Positions 42,974 through 51,292 of a DNA stretch of 64,000 nt are shown here, piece after piece; within the stretch, counting starts at the first letter, position 1, and every line of letters starts with the position of its first letter. The DNA is from CAZSAT01 sp964604675 (lineage in GTDB: Bacteria > Myxococcota_A > UBA796 > CAJQPC01), in assembly GCA_964604675.1 (NCBI GenBank), contig CAZSAT010000003.1, forward strand, positions 62,001-126,000, written 5' to 3'. The position numbers and the translations under genes were made by a program. The notes below the pieces were generated by a model. The model was not told the DNA's origin, made no database searches, and saw only the letters and a program-made list of their open reading frames with translations.

Positions 42974-44701
42974 ATGGCCAGTCGTTCGCTCGCATCCTGG
43001 CTCTACACGGATGCGAACTCGGACATCGATCAGCACTACCGCAACGTGATGCGGGAGCAGGACAAGGCGCCGGAGGCCCTCGACAAGGCGAAGCCGCGCT
43101 TCACGCTCGTGGTCGGCCCATCACCGTTCTCGATGCCGCGCGGCTGGGAGTTCTTCCTGACCTCGCCCTACGAGGGTGCCACCTACATCTCCACCGTCCT
43201 GGTCAACGCCGGCTACCCGGTGCGCATCATCGACGTTCGCTACAGCGTGGACCCGCGCGGCGAAGCCCTTCGCGGCATCCTCGAAGGCACCGACGTGTTG
43301 GGGGTCTGCACCTTCGAGGACAACTTCCCGTTCGTGCGCGAGCTCATGGCCGACGTCAAGCGTGCCGCGCCCGACATGCCCATCATCTGCGGTGGCTCGC
43401 TGGTCACCTCGGTGCCCCACATCTTCATGGAGCACACCGACTGTGACGTGGCCGTGATCTCCGAGGGTGAGATCACCATCCTCCAGGTCATGGAGCTGTA
43501 CAGCGCCGGTCTCTGGGGGCTCGACAACACCGACGAGCTCGAGCAGGTCCGTGGGGTCTGGTACCGCGACGCGGAAGGGAAGGCGGTCCACACGCCGCCG
43601 CGCGGTCAGCTGATGGACCTGGACTGCCTGCCCAAGATGAGGCTCGACCTCTGGCCGCAGTACCACTCGGCGCAGGGTCTCCAGCCTCAGATCATCTCCA
43701 GCTACAGCCGTGGCTGCAAGATGGACTGCAGCTTCTGCTACCGCACGACGCCGATGGAGCGTGCGAAGTCCCCCGAGAAGCTCGACGAGGAGCTCGGATG
43801 GCTCAAGGAGCAGTACGGCACCGAGTTCATCTTCTTCGTGGACCTGACCTTCACCAGCCACAAGAAGCAGACGCTCGGCATCCTCGATGCGATCAAGCCC
43901 CACGACCTCCGCTGGACCTGCCTCACACGCTGCGCTGACGTCGACGAGGAGCGCCTGACCGCCATGAAGGACGCGGGCGCCGACATCGTGCTCTACGGGG
44001 TCGAGAGCCTCGGCAAGGACATCCTCAAGGAGGCTCGGAAGGGCAACACCGAGAACATCACGCTGCGCGCCCAGCGCCGCACCTACGAGGCCGGTCTCCG
44101 CTTCGGCGGCCTGCTCATCGTGGGCCTGCCCGGCGAGACCGAGGAGTCGATGGAGCACATGTGCCAGTGGCAGGAGGAGAACCGTGACCTGACCCGCGTG
44201 AAGTACCTCTCCGCCATGCCAGGCACCACGGTCTACAGCGATGGCCTCGCCAAGGGCTACCTCAAGGGCGAGGTCGAGCACCTGAACTGGCTCAGCATCG
44301 AACAGGCGCTCCACCAGGACGAGTTCATCAACTACAACGGGCTGGCCGAAGAGAAGCTGCGGAACTGCTACAAGCGGCTCTACGACTGCTACACGCCCGG
44401 CCCGGTGATGGACTTCAAGCACTGGCCGGAGCACTTCACCTACCACGACCCCAACCCGCACGAAGGCAACGACGCGGCGGTGGAGTACGCCCAGCAGTAC
44501 AACTGCCCCGACAAGTGGCGGGCGGGTTTCGCGTCGGCGAGTCCCTACATGATCCCGGGCTCCGATCGCTTCACGCTCAAGCGGATCGGCGCGCCCGACA
44601 GCCAGGTCGTGGGCGGCGCCAGCTCGTCGTGGGCGGAAGCCAAGCGCCTCTCGTGCATGGAGGCCGCCAACGCCATGGTGACGGTGGCGCAGGCCAAGTA
44701 G
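42974..44701 (+). CDS. B12-binding radical SAM enzyme
   Basis: 575 residues from ATG 42974 after GAAGGGAG. N-terminal ~190 residues form a cobalamin-binding-type Rossmann domain (TYISTVLVNAGYPVRIIDV, VLGVCTFEDNFPFVRELM, MPIICGGSLVTSVPHIF). The radical SAM core begins SYSRGCKMDCSFCYRT with Cys248, Cys252 and Cys255 as the CxxxCxxC cluster ligands, then IFFVDLTFTSHKKQ, DIVLYGVESLGKDIL and GGLLIVGLPGETEESM. The layout matches class B-type methyltransferases and ring-forming enzymes related to BchE. Substrate unknown. It is not an anaerobic sulfatase-maturating enzyme: the extra cluster Cys motifs of that family are absent. Confidence 0.92.
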   Translation: MASRSLASWLYTDANSDIDQHYRNVMREQDKAPEALDKAKPRFTLVVGPSPFSMPRGWEFFLTSPYEGATYISTVLVNAGYPVRIIDVRYSVDPRGEALRGILEGTDVLGVCTFEDNFPFVRELMADVKRAAPDMPIICGGSLVTSVPHIFMEHTDCDVAVISEGEITILQVMELYSAGLWGLDNTDELEQVRGVWYRDAEGKAVHTPPRGQLMDLDCLPKMRLDLWPQYHSAQGLQPQIISSYSRGCKMDCSFCYRTTPMERAKSPEKLDEELGWLKEQYGTEFIFFVDLTFTSHKKQTLGILDAIKPHDLRWTCLTRCADVDEERLTAMKDAGADIVLYGVESLGKDILKEARKGNTENITLRAQRRTYEAGLRFGGLLIVGLPGETEESMEHMCQWQEENRDLTRVKYLSAMPGTTVYSDGLAKGYLKGEVEHLNWLSIEQALHQDEFINYNGLAEEKLRNCYKRLYDCYTPGPVMDFKHWPEHFTYHDPNPHEGNDAAVEYAQQYNCPDKWRAGFASASPYMIPGSDRFTLKRIGAPDSQVVGGASSSWAEAKRLSCMEAANAMVTVAQAK

Positions 44702-44730
44702 ACCGATTCCGGATCGGCTAAGCCCGGTCC

Positions 44731-46035
44731 ATGAAGATCGACCGCATCGAGCTGTTCCACGTTGCGGTGCCGCTGCCCGCGCCCTTCCACCCGTCCTGGA
44801 TCCCGGGCTTCCGGCAGACCGACAACCGCTTCGATCTTCTGCGCCTCGAGACCACCGACGGCATCGTGGGGTGGAGCGCCGCGCCGCGCATGGGCTTCGA
44901 GCGCCGCGGTCTCGGAGCGCTCCTCGGCCCTTACCTGCTGGGCGAGCGCGCCGACGACATCCCCACGGTGCTGCAGCGCATCCGCGAGATGAGCTACCTG
45001 GGTTGGCGCGTGGGCTGGCTCGAGGCGGCGTGTTGGGACATCCTCGGAAAGGCCGCTGGCAAGCCCGTCTACGAGCTGCTCGGGGGCCACGGAGGGCGCG
45101 TGAAGCTCTATGCCTCGACCGGCGAGGTCCGGTCGGGTGCGGCGCGCGTCGAGGAGGTGCAGGCGCGGGTCGAGGAGGGCTTCGACACGGTGAAGCTCCG
45201 GGTGCACGACTGGACCCTCGAGCAGGACCTCGCGCAGATCCGGGAGACCCGCGCGGGGGTCGGCGACGCGGTGGCCTTCGGGGTCGACGCGAACCAGGGG
45301 TGGCGGGTCGCGGCCATCGCCGACGCCCCTCGCTGGGACCTGGAGCGCGCCACGGCCTTCTGCAAGGAGGCGGAAGCCCTGGGCTTCTCGTGGGTCGAGG
45401 AGCCGCTGCCCAACGACGACTACGCGGCCATGGCGGAGCTCCGGTCACGGGTGGGGGTGCCCATCTCCGGCGGTGAGCTCAACAGCTCCAGCCTCCCGGA
45501 GTTCGGCGTGATGATCGAGAAGGGCTGCCTGGACTGGTACCAGCCCGACGCCGTGATGACCGGCGGCGTGGCGTCCACCCTCGCCATCGCCAAGAAGGTC
45601 CAGGCGGCCGGCCACAAGTACAGCCCGCACACGTGGACCAACGGCATCGGCTTCGCGATCAACCTGCAGGTCTACGCGGCCAGTGGGCAGGACGGCACGG
45701 TGCTCGAGTACCCCCTCGACCCTCCGGGGTGGGTGCCGGAGGCGCGGGACGGCCTCATCGCTCCGTGGGCCCACGACCGCGGCCACCTCGACCTGCCCAC
45801 GGCCCCTGGCCTGGGCTTCGAGATCGATCGGTCCGCCCTGGCGCGCTTCGGGACGCGCTTCTACCTGGGCACCAAGGTGAGGGTGGCGGTGTCGGCGGTG
45901 CTCGACCGGGGCTTGTCCGAGGCCAAGCAGCTCGGGGCGGTTCGCGACAAGCGGCTGGCCGAGCGCGCGGCGGGGCTCGCGACCTCGACGCCAGAGAGCG
46001 CGGCCCGTGCGGGCCTGGCGGCGGTGGGCCTGTAG
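44731..46035 (+). CDS. Enolase-superfamily enzyme (mandelate racemase/muconate lactonizing type)
   Basis: 434 residues. N-terminal capping domain (MKIDRIELFHVAVPLPAPFH) and C-terminal barrel. Active-site elements: TVKLRVHDW (KxR in place of the usual KxK), metal ligands Asp in FGVDANQGW, Glu in WVEEPLPNDDY, Glu in ISGGELNSSS, and a His in KYSPHTWTNGIG at the seventh strand, which suits an acid-base pair on both faces. Probably a dehydratase or epimerase of an acid sugar or amino-acid-like compound. The C-terminal ~45 residues (after FYLGTKVRV) extend beyond the usual barrel end. It follows the radical SAM gene by 29 nt. Confidence 0.92.
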   Translation: MKIDRIELFHVAVPLPAPFHPSWIPGFRQTDNRFDLLRLETTDGIVGWSAAPRMGFERRGLGALLGPYLLGERADDIPTVLQRIREMSYLGWRVGWLEAACWDILGKAAGKPVYELLGGHGGRVKLYASTGEVRSGAARVEEVQARVEEGFDTVKLRVHDWTLEQDLAQIRETRAGVGDAVAFGVDANQGWRVAAIADAPRWDLERATAFCKEAEALGFSWVEEPLPNDDYAAMAELRSRVGVPISGGELNSSSLPEFGVMIEKGCLDWYQPDAVMTGGVASTLAIAKKVQAAGHKYSPHTWTNGIGFAINLQVYAASGQDGTVLEYPLDPPGWVPEARDGLIAPWAHDRGHLDLPTAPGLGFEIDRSALARFGTRFYLGTKVRVAVSAVLDRGLSEAKQLGAVRDKRLAERAAGLATSTPESAARAGLAAVGL

Positions 46036-46060
46036 GCGGACGCCGCGGAGCCCGATAGAC

Positions 46061-46079
46061 GGCGGCTCCGGAGGCCGCC
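46061..46079 (+). promoter_or_regulatory. Hairpin covering the ribosome-binding site
   Basis: GGCGGC (46061-46066), loop TCCGGAG, GCCGCC (46074-46079), ending one base before the TTG start at 46080. The ribosome-binding GGAGG (46070-46074) lies in the loop and the start of the right arm, so folding could limit translation of the methyltransferase. Structure seen; regulation inferred. Confidence 0.4.
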
Positions 46080-46817
46080 TTGTCCGACATCGTGCACGAC
46101 CACTTCACCGCCCGCGCCGAGCGCTACAACCGCTCCTCGAGCTGGGTCACCGACCCTGCGTTGGGGCAGCGCATGGTCGACCTGCTCGAGGCCGGACCGG
46201 ACGATGCCGTGCTCGACGTGGCGTGCGGAACGGGGCTGGTGTCGCGCCTCTTCACCGGCCGGGTCGGTCGGCTGGTGGGCTATGATCTCACCGACGCCAT
46301 GGCCGCGCAGGCCGAGCCCGCGCTCGACGAGCTGGTGATGGGGCGGGCGGAGGACATGCCCTTCCCCGACGCCACCTTCGACCGGATCGTCTGCCGTCAG
46401 GGCACCCAGTTCATGGACGATGCGGCTGCCGCTCGTGAGATGTTCCGCGTCCTCAAGCCGGGCGGGCGGGTGTTGCTCGTGAACCTCTGCGCCTACGGCG
46501 ACGAGGACCGCGACGAGTACTACGAGATCCTCCGCTGGCGGAACCCTGCGCGGCGGAACTTCTACCTGCGCGAGGACCACGTCACCCTGCTCGAGCGCGC
46601 CGGCTTCTCGAACGTGGTGGTGCACGAGTACGTCAGCATCGAGGACGTGGACGCCTGGAGCGACAACGGCGCCATCGAGGAGAGCCGACGGGAGAACATC
46701 CGGAGGGTGTACCGAAACGCCAGCCCGGCGTTTGCGCGGCTCCACTCGGTTCGAAGCGAAGACGGCAGGCGCTGGTTCGACCACATGCTCTTCGGCCTCG
46801 CGCTCGGTCACAAGTAG
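46080..46817 (+). CDS. SAM-dependent methyltransferase (UbiE-like)
   Basis: 245 residues from TTG 46080, five bases after GGAGG. Class I fold: motif I VLDVACGTGLVSRLF, acidic loop VGYDLTD, AEDMPFPDATFDRIVCRQG, and LKPGGRVLLVNLC. The N-terminal AERYNRSSSWVTDPALG resembles UbiE/menaquinone-type enzymes, but C-terminal parts (REDHVTLLERAGFSNVVV) are generic. Likely a small-molecule O- or C-methyltransferase of the preceding cluster. Confidence 0.9.
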   Translation: MSDIVHDHFTARAERYNRSSSWVTDPALGQRMVDLLEAGPDDAVLDVACGTGLVSRLFTGRVGRLVGYDLTDAMAAQAEPALDELVMGRAEDMPFPDATFDRIVCRQGTQFMDDAAAAREMFRVLKPGGRVLLVNLCAYGDEDRDEYYEILRWRNPARRNFYLREDHVTLLERAGFSNVVVHEYVSIEDVDAWSDNGAIEESRRENIRRVYRNASPAFARLHSVRSEDGRRWFDHMLFGLALGHK

Positions 46818-46849
46818 AAAGGGACGGGCCGCCCGCCGTCGCTCGGGGA

Positions 46850-46870
46850 GCGGTGGGGTCGTACCACCGC
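46850..46870. terminator. Hairpin in convergent gap
   Basis: GCGGTGG, 7-nt loop, CCACCGC, within the 141-base gap (46818-46958) between the convergent methyltransferase and deiminase genes. There is no T-tract, so intrinsic termination is uncertain. I see no gene in this gap. Confidence 0.35.
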
Positions 46871-46958
46871 CCGGACATGCCTTCCCTTGCGCGCCCGGAG
46901 CTCGACAGGCGGCCCGTCGCCTCGGCCTGAACGCCGAAGCGGGCCCATCTGTTCCGCT

Positions 46959-47894
46959 TCAGTGCCGTGCGAGGATGCCGGTCAGGCACCCCAGTCCACC
47001 GGCGGCCGCCAGGTACTCGGTGATGTGCGCCTCGTGCACCTCGACGCCAGCCGCCTCGTAGCGAGCCCGGCATGCCGGGTTCTGCGAAGGCAGCAGGATG
47101 GTTCGGGGCGCGAGCGTGACGAAGTTCATGCCGCCCCCCGTGCCCGACTCGGGCGACTCCTCCAGATCCAGGGGAGCGATGCCCAGGTCGTCGAGCAGCC
47201 CGGTCAGCTCCGGGCTGCCGTGTGCGGGCCGGTGGGCTGCCAGGTCGGCGTCGATCAGGTTGACCACCCCGAGCAGGTGCTGCACACCACTGGCGGGCAT
47301 GGGCACCTCCACCAGGTCGACCCCGAGCTCGGCGAGGACCCCGCGCAGGCGAGCTGCCGCGGCCTGGTTGGTGCGCAGCCCGGTGCCGACAGCCACCAGG
47401 TCTGGACGCAGCCAGAGGGCATCGGCACCCTCGAAGGTCTCCTGGCCACGGAAGGAGGCCAGCAGAGGCACACCGAGGCGGGCGAGGGCCTCGGCCACGC
47501 CCCGCTCCTCGCCCGCTCGCTGAGCGGCCGCTGGGCGCGCGAGCACGGCGCCCTCCGGCGTCATCAGGAAGAGGTCGCGCAGGAAGATGCTGTTGGGCGG
47601 CTGCGGAAGCGACGGGCGGCACACGTGCACCGCGACGCCGAGTGACTCGAAGCGATCCACGAGGGCGCGGTACTCCGCCCTCATCTGGGTGAGGTGGGGA
47701 CGCCGCAGCATCAGCCAGCGGTCCGGGTCGCCGGTGAAGTCGAGGCTGTCGGGTGGCCAGGCGAGCAGCACCGCCTCCAGCGGCGCGACCTCGCTTGCGA
47801 CGGCGTGGGACGCCCAGAGGGAGCCGAGCTCGTCGGCGTGGGACTGGGCGCGCGGCTGCCAACCGGCCCCACCGAAGGTCGCTGGAAGGCTCAT
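46959..47894 (-). CDS. Amidinotransferase/arginine deiminase-family enzyme (DDAH-like)
   Basis: 311 residues. Guanidine-modifying superfamily features: NSIFLRDLFLMTPEGAVLARP (substrate-binding Arg-Asp), QETFEGADALWLRPDLVAVG (FEGxD), TGLRTNQAA, catalytic His in ASGVQHLLGVVNLI and catalytic Cys in the C-terminal GGLGCLTG. These match dimethylargininase and related hydrolases more than arginine deiminase, which is larger. Predicted to hydrolyse a guanidino or related substrate through a Cys-thiouronium intermediate. Its ATG overlaps the stop of the sulfotransferase upstream (ATGA). Role in the surrounding cluster is inference. Confidence 0.88.
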   Translation of the reverse strand: MSLPATFGGAGWQPRAQSHADELGSLWASHAVASEVAPLEAVLLAWPPDSLDFTGDPDRWLMLRRPHLTQMRAEYRALVDRFESLGVAVHVCRPSLPQPPNSIFLRDLFLMTPEGAVLARPAAAQRAGEERGVAEALARLGVPLLASFRGQETFEGADALWLRPDLVAVGTGLRTNQAAAARLRGVLAELGVDLVEVPMPASGVQHLLGVVNLIDADLAAHRPAHGSPELTGLLDDLGIAPLDLEESPESGTGGGMNFVTLAPRTILLPSQNPACRARYEAAGVEVHEAHITEYLAAAGGLGCLTGILARH

Positions 47895-48910
47895 CGGGGC
47901 ATCCTCGTGGTCAGCTCGAGCCAGCTCATGGTCGCAGCACGACCCCAGCGGCGCCAGTGGTTCTTGTCGGTGCGGAGGCTGCGGAGCTCGACCTGCGCGT
48001 GCCAGATCTCGTCACGGAGCCGGTGCACCACCCGTGCCCGCAGCCCCGTCGGTGCCACGCCGACGTCCGGGTACTCCAGCTCGTAGTCGAGCCGCCGCAT
48101 CGTCGCCGCCGCGATGGCCTCGACGTCGCGGATCTCCTCGTCGGACAGCTCCTCGCGGTACTTGCCCTGGTTGGAGGCCTGGATGGGCGACGCGGTCTTC
48201 TGCCAGTCTCGAGAGAGGCTGGCGCCCTTCCGGGCCGCGCCGGTCTCGTGGAAGCTCGTCATCGAGTCGGCGTGGTCCTCGCCGAGGAAGCGACAGACCC
48301 GGCGCAGCTGCAGGTCGGGAGCGCTCAGCAGGTCCTCGTAGCGCAGGCGCAGGACCACCTGGGCCCCAAGCCGCTCTTCGAGCGCGAGTCCTTCGGCCTG
48401 CTGGGCGGTCCAGAGCGCAGCGGTCCGCACCGGATCGAAAGGGGAGAACACCGACTTCCGTGAGCTCACGGCGACGTCGCGCGGGTCACGCACGAGCCAG
48501 ATGAAGCGCGCCTCGGGGTCGCGCGCCAGCACGCGATCGGCGTGGTGGACCATGAAGGTGCTCTTGCAGCCCCAGCGCGCCTTCCGGGTGTGCTCCAGGT
48601 ACTGGTCGTAGAAGGCGCAGGTGGCGCCCAGCAGGTCGCGGGGGTTCGCTTCGCGCACCACGCGGTCCGTGTCGACGGCGATCTCCCACGGGTAGATGTG
48701 CACCCGGAGCAGGCGCTGCATGTCGAGCACGAGCGCGCGAAACCGTCGCTCGTCCTCCAGGTCCCCGTAGCGACGCTCCAGGTGGGCGAAGTACTTGAAG
48801 AAGTGTGGCGGGTGCGGGACGGCGATGCGCGGGTGCGCGTTCAGGATCACGCGCATCAGGTTCGAGCCGCTGCGCTCGGTCCCGATGATGAAGAGGGGGG
48901 CGTCCGCCAT
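47891..48910 (-). CDS. Sulfotransferase family protein
   Basis: 339 residues from ATG 48910 (MADAPLFIIG). PAPS loop IIGTERSGSNLMRVILNAHP near residues 8-27, and ARFIWLVRDPRDVAVSSRKS for the 3'-phosphate. Later QVVLRLRYEDLLSAP and CRFLGE are typical of the Sulfotransfer_1/3 families. The C-terminal 60 residues are Arg-rich. Together with the deiminase-family gene it forms a two-gene minus-strand operon. Acceptor unknown. Divergent from the small lipoprotein by 49 nt. Confidence 0.92.
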   Translation of the reverse strand: MADAPLFIIGTERSGSNLMRVILNAHPRIAVPHPPHFFKYFAHLERRYGDLEDERRFRALVLDMQRLLRVHIYPWEIAVDTDRVVREANPRDLLGATCAFYDQYLEHTRKARWGCKSTFMVHHADRVLARDPEARFIWLVRDPRDVAVSSRKSVFSPFDPVRTAALWTAQQAEGLALEERLGAQVVLRLRYEDLLSAPDLQLRRVCRFLGEDHADSMTSFHETGAARKGASLSRDWQKTASPIQASNQGKYREELSDEEIRDVEAIAAATMRRLDYELEYPDVGVAPTGLRARVVHRLRDEIWHAQVELRSLRTDKNHWRRWGRAATMSWLELTTRMPR

Positions 48911-48959
48911 CACGTCTGGCCTAACCGCGTCATCGCGCGCCGCTTCGCTGGAGACGGCC

Positions 48960-49250
48960 ATGCCTCGTCCGACCCCGCCGGGCGCGTCCCTCTCGACGCT
49001 CCTCGCCTGCAGCGGCGAGGTGGAGCCCGCTCCCGACACGGGCAGCGAGGGCGAGTCCTGCGTCGACACCGACACCGACACCGACACCGGCGACGGGTCC
49101 GGCACCGACAGCGATGGTGGGGGCGACCCGGTGCACGAGGCCCGGTGGGGCGCGCGTAGGGGGCCCCTCGATGGGCCCCCTGCGCGCGCCTTCGACGCGC
49201 TGACCCCCACCCGCGCGCCGTCAGCCTGGGGACCCCCACCGGGGCGGTAG
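48960..49250 (+). CDS. Possible small lipoprotein with Asp-Thr repeat
   Basis: 96 residues from ATG 48960. MPRPTPPGASLSTLLAC has a lipobox-like LLAC with Cys17, followed by an acidic linker with DTDTDTDTG. The C-terminal third is Arg/Pro-rich and is encoded across an 18-bp hairpin (49149-49190), which makes the annotated end doubtful. Gene call is tentative. Confidence 0.4.
   Translation: MPRPTPPGASLSTLLACSGEVEPAPDTGSEGESCVDTDTDTDTGDGSGTDSDGGGDPVHEARWGARRGPLDGPPARAFDALTPTRAPSAWGPPPGR
49149..49190. repeat. Long GC-rich hairpin
   Basis: An 18-base arm (49149-49166), loop CTCGAT, and an 18-base arm (49173-49190) that pair fully with one G-U. It is the strongest hairpin noticed in the window. 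It may be a terminator (no T-tract follows) or a structured RNA element between the small lipoprotein gene and the gene at 49326. Confidence 0.7.
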
Positions 49251-49325
49251 CGAAGGGCTGGACGCCTTCGGGGCCGCCCTCCGCTCCCGCTTCCGGCCCC
49301 CGCTCGCGCGGGCTAAGCTCCGGCC

Positions 49326-51101
49326 GTGTTTCTTCTCCACGCCGCACTCGTCCACGCCGCCACGATCGAGCCCGGCACGCCGATCGATCACGCGCTCGCC
49401 CTCCATGTGACCAACACCGGCCTGGCCCACCTGGGCGACGCGGTCGAGGGGCTGGTCCCCCGTGAGCTCGAGGTCTCCGACATCTCGGGCGAGCTCGCGT
49501 GCGACGAGGGGGACGAGGCCCCGTTGACCTACGCGCTCGATCAGCTCGTGCTCGCCATCGAACCGCAGGACGTGGAGCTCGTTGCGAGCGACGGACAGCT
49601 CCGGCTGAACCTCTACCTGGCGCTCTATTCCTCGGCTGGCGACCTGGCTGTGGCGGGGGATTGCACGATCCTGCAGGACCTCGACGAGGCGTGCACCGTC
49701 GAGCTGCCGGTCGCCTCGCTCACGGTCAGCCTCGCCCTCGAGCTCGCGCTGATCGACGGCGAGGTCGTGGTCAGCTCGGGCGACCCCAGCCTGTCGATCT
49801 CGCCGATCGGCAACCCCTTGGAGAGCGCGGACACCGCCGACAGCTGCCTGCTGTCCAACGCCATCGGCATGCTGCTCGGCCAGGATCCGGACTTCATCGC
49901 CAACCTGCTGGTCGGTCTCGTGGAACCCGAGCTGGCGGGCCTGGGGGCCGACATCGAGCAGGCCCTCGGCGACGTGTTCTCCCAGCTGGCCTTCGAGACC
50001 GACTTCGAGCTCGGTGACGGTGGGGTGACCCTCGAGCTCTACCCGAGCGACGTCGTGCTCGACGACAGCGGGATGCTGCTGGGCTTCGGCGCGGTGATCG
50101 ACACGACCGCCGGACTCTCGGCTTGCGTGCCGGCCGGTGATGGCAGTGAAGCCAGCGGCGACGGGTGGCCGGCGCTCGACGACACAGCCTGGAGCTCCAG
50201 CCTGAACTACGACGCGGGGCTCCTCGTCAACCGCGACTTCGTGGACCACCTCCTGTGGACCGTCTGGGCGAGCGGTGCGCTGTGCATCGAGCTCGACGAC
50301 CTCGCGGGTGTCGAGATCACCGCGGACTTCCTGGGTGGACTCTTCGGCGACAGCTTCAGCGCGCTGTTGGGCGATGGAGGTCCAGCGCGGCTGGCCACCT
50401 CCGCCTCGCAGCCGCCCGGTGTGGTCTTCGACGACGACATCCCCTTCGCCATCGACCTCGAAGGCTTCGCGCTCGACGTGATCGCCGAGCTCGATGGGCG
50501 CGACGCACGCATCGTGCAGGTCGGCATCGAGGGGGAGGTCGGCATCGACCCGGGCATCTCGCTCGACGCCCTCGCCCCCGCCATCCTCCTCGACGAGGAC
50601 GACCTGAGCTTCACGGAGCCCTACAACGAGCTGGTGGATGCGGGCTACGCCGAAGGCCTGGGCGGCCTCGTCCCCGTGGTCGTGGACTCGTTCCTGCCCA
50701 CCGACCTCGGCAGCTTCGCCATCCCGAGCTTCAACGGCATCGGACTCGACGGCGTCTGGTGGCTCCCGAGCGACGACGAACAGTGGCAAGGAGGCTTCTT
50801 CGTACTCGATGTCTCGGGCGCGGAGCCGCTGGAGCTGGCCGGGTGCAGCGGGGGCAGCTTCGGCTGCGACGGCTTCGAGTCCGGCGACACGGGCGGCACC
50901 TCGCTCGGCTTCGAGGATCTGTTGGGCTGCTCGTCCGAGAAGGGTGGCGACTGCGCGAGCGGCTGCGACAGCAAGAGCAAGAAGGGCGGCTGCGAGGGCG
51001 CCTCGTGCGCCACCCACGGCCACCGCAGGGTGTTCTGGCCCGGCTGGCGCCTCGCGATGGCCGTCTTCTGCCTTGGCCTCGTCTGGCGCCGTCGGAGGTA
51101 G
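49326..51101 (+). CDS. Exported protein with Cys-rich, Arg-tailed C-terminal anchor
   Basis: 591 residues from GTG 49326; an in-frame TAA 12 bases upstream rules out a longer start. Short signal MFLLHAALVHA, cleavage before ATIEPG. The body is acidic with long beta-rich segments and several Cys; no domain recognised, though alternating hydrophobic strands recall lipid-binding BPI/LBP-like or lipoprotein-like folds. The end is notable: GCSSEKGGDCASGCDSKSKK, more Cys, then a membrane segment WRLAMAVFCLGLVW and RRRR. This resembles a variant protein-sorting tail of the MYXO-CTERM kind. Expected at the cell surface. Confidence 0.85.
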   Translation: MFLLHAALVHAATIEPGTPIDHALALHVTNTGLAHLGDAVEGLVPRELEVSDISGELACDEGDEAPLTYALDQLVLAIEPQDVELVASDGQLRLNLYLALYSSAGDLAVAGDCTILQDLDEACTVELPVASLTVSLALELALIDGEVVVSSGDPSLSISPIGNPLESADTADSCLLSNAIGMLLGQDPDFIANLLVGLVEPELAGLGADIEQALGDVFSQLAFETDFELGDGGVTLELYPSDVVLDDSGMLLGFGAVIDTTAGLSACVPAGDGSEASGDGWPALDDTAWSSSLNYDAGLLVNRDFVDHLLWTVWASGALCIELDDLAGVEITADFLGGLFGDSFSALLGDGGPARLATSASQPPGVVFDDDIPFAIDLEGFALDVIAELDGRDARIVQVGIEGEVGIDPGISLDALAPAILLDEDDLSFTEPYNELVDAGYAEGLGGLVPVVVDSFLPTDLGSFAIPSFNGIGLDGVWWLPSDDEQWQGGFFVLDVSGAEPLELAGCSGGSFGCDGFESGDTGGTSLGFEDLLGCSSEKGGDCASGCDSKSKKGGCEGASCATHGHRRVFWPGWRLAMAVFCLGLVWRRRR

Positions 51102-51144
51102 CCTGGAGCGCCACTCAGGCAATCTCGAGTCGCATGCTTGCGCC

Positions 51145-51162
51145 CGCCGGCCGTGGCCGGCG
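51145..51162. terminator. Short hairpin in convergent gap
   Basis: CGCCGGCC-GT-GGCCGGCG in the 191-base gap (51102-51292) between convergent genes; possibly a bidirectional terminator without a T-tract. The gap contains no other feature that I can support. Confidence 0.35.
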
Positions 51163-51292
51163 TCCCGCCTCCTCGACGTGCCCCTGGCACGCCTTCGTCG
51201 CCGGCACCGGGCCCGCGCTGCGGGCCCTCGCCAGCCACGACCAGCCTGCGCGGCGCCTGCTCCGTTCGATTGCCTGATCGGCGCTCCGAGCG

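Noticed and set aside
42974..44701. Anaerobic sulfatase-maturating enzyme for the Cys-type sulfatase
   Set aside because: It has a cobalamin-type N-terminal domain and lacks the additional Cys clusters of that family.
44703..44717. CCGAT-TCCGG-ATCGG as an intrinsic terminator
   Set aside because: The stem is only 5 bp, no T-tract follows, and the enolase-type gene continues on the same strand 14 nt later.
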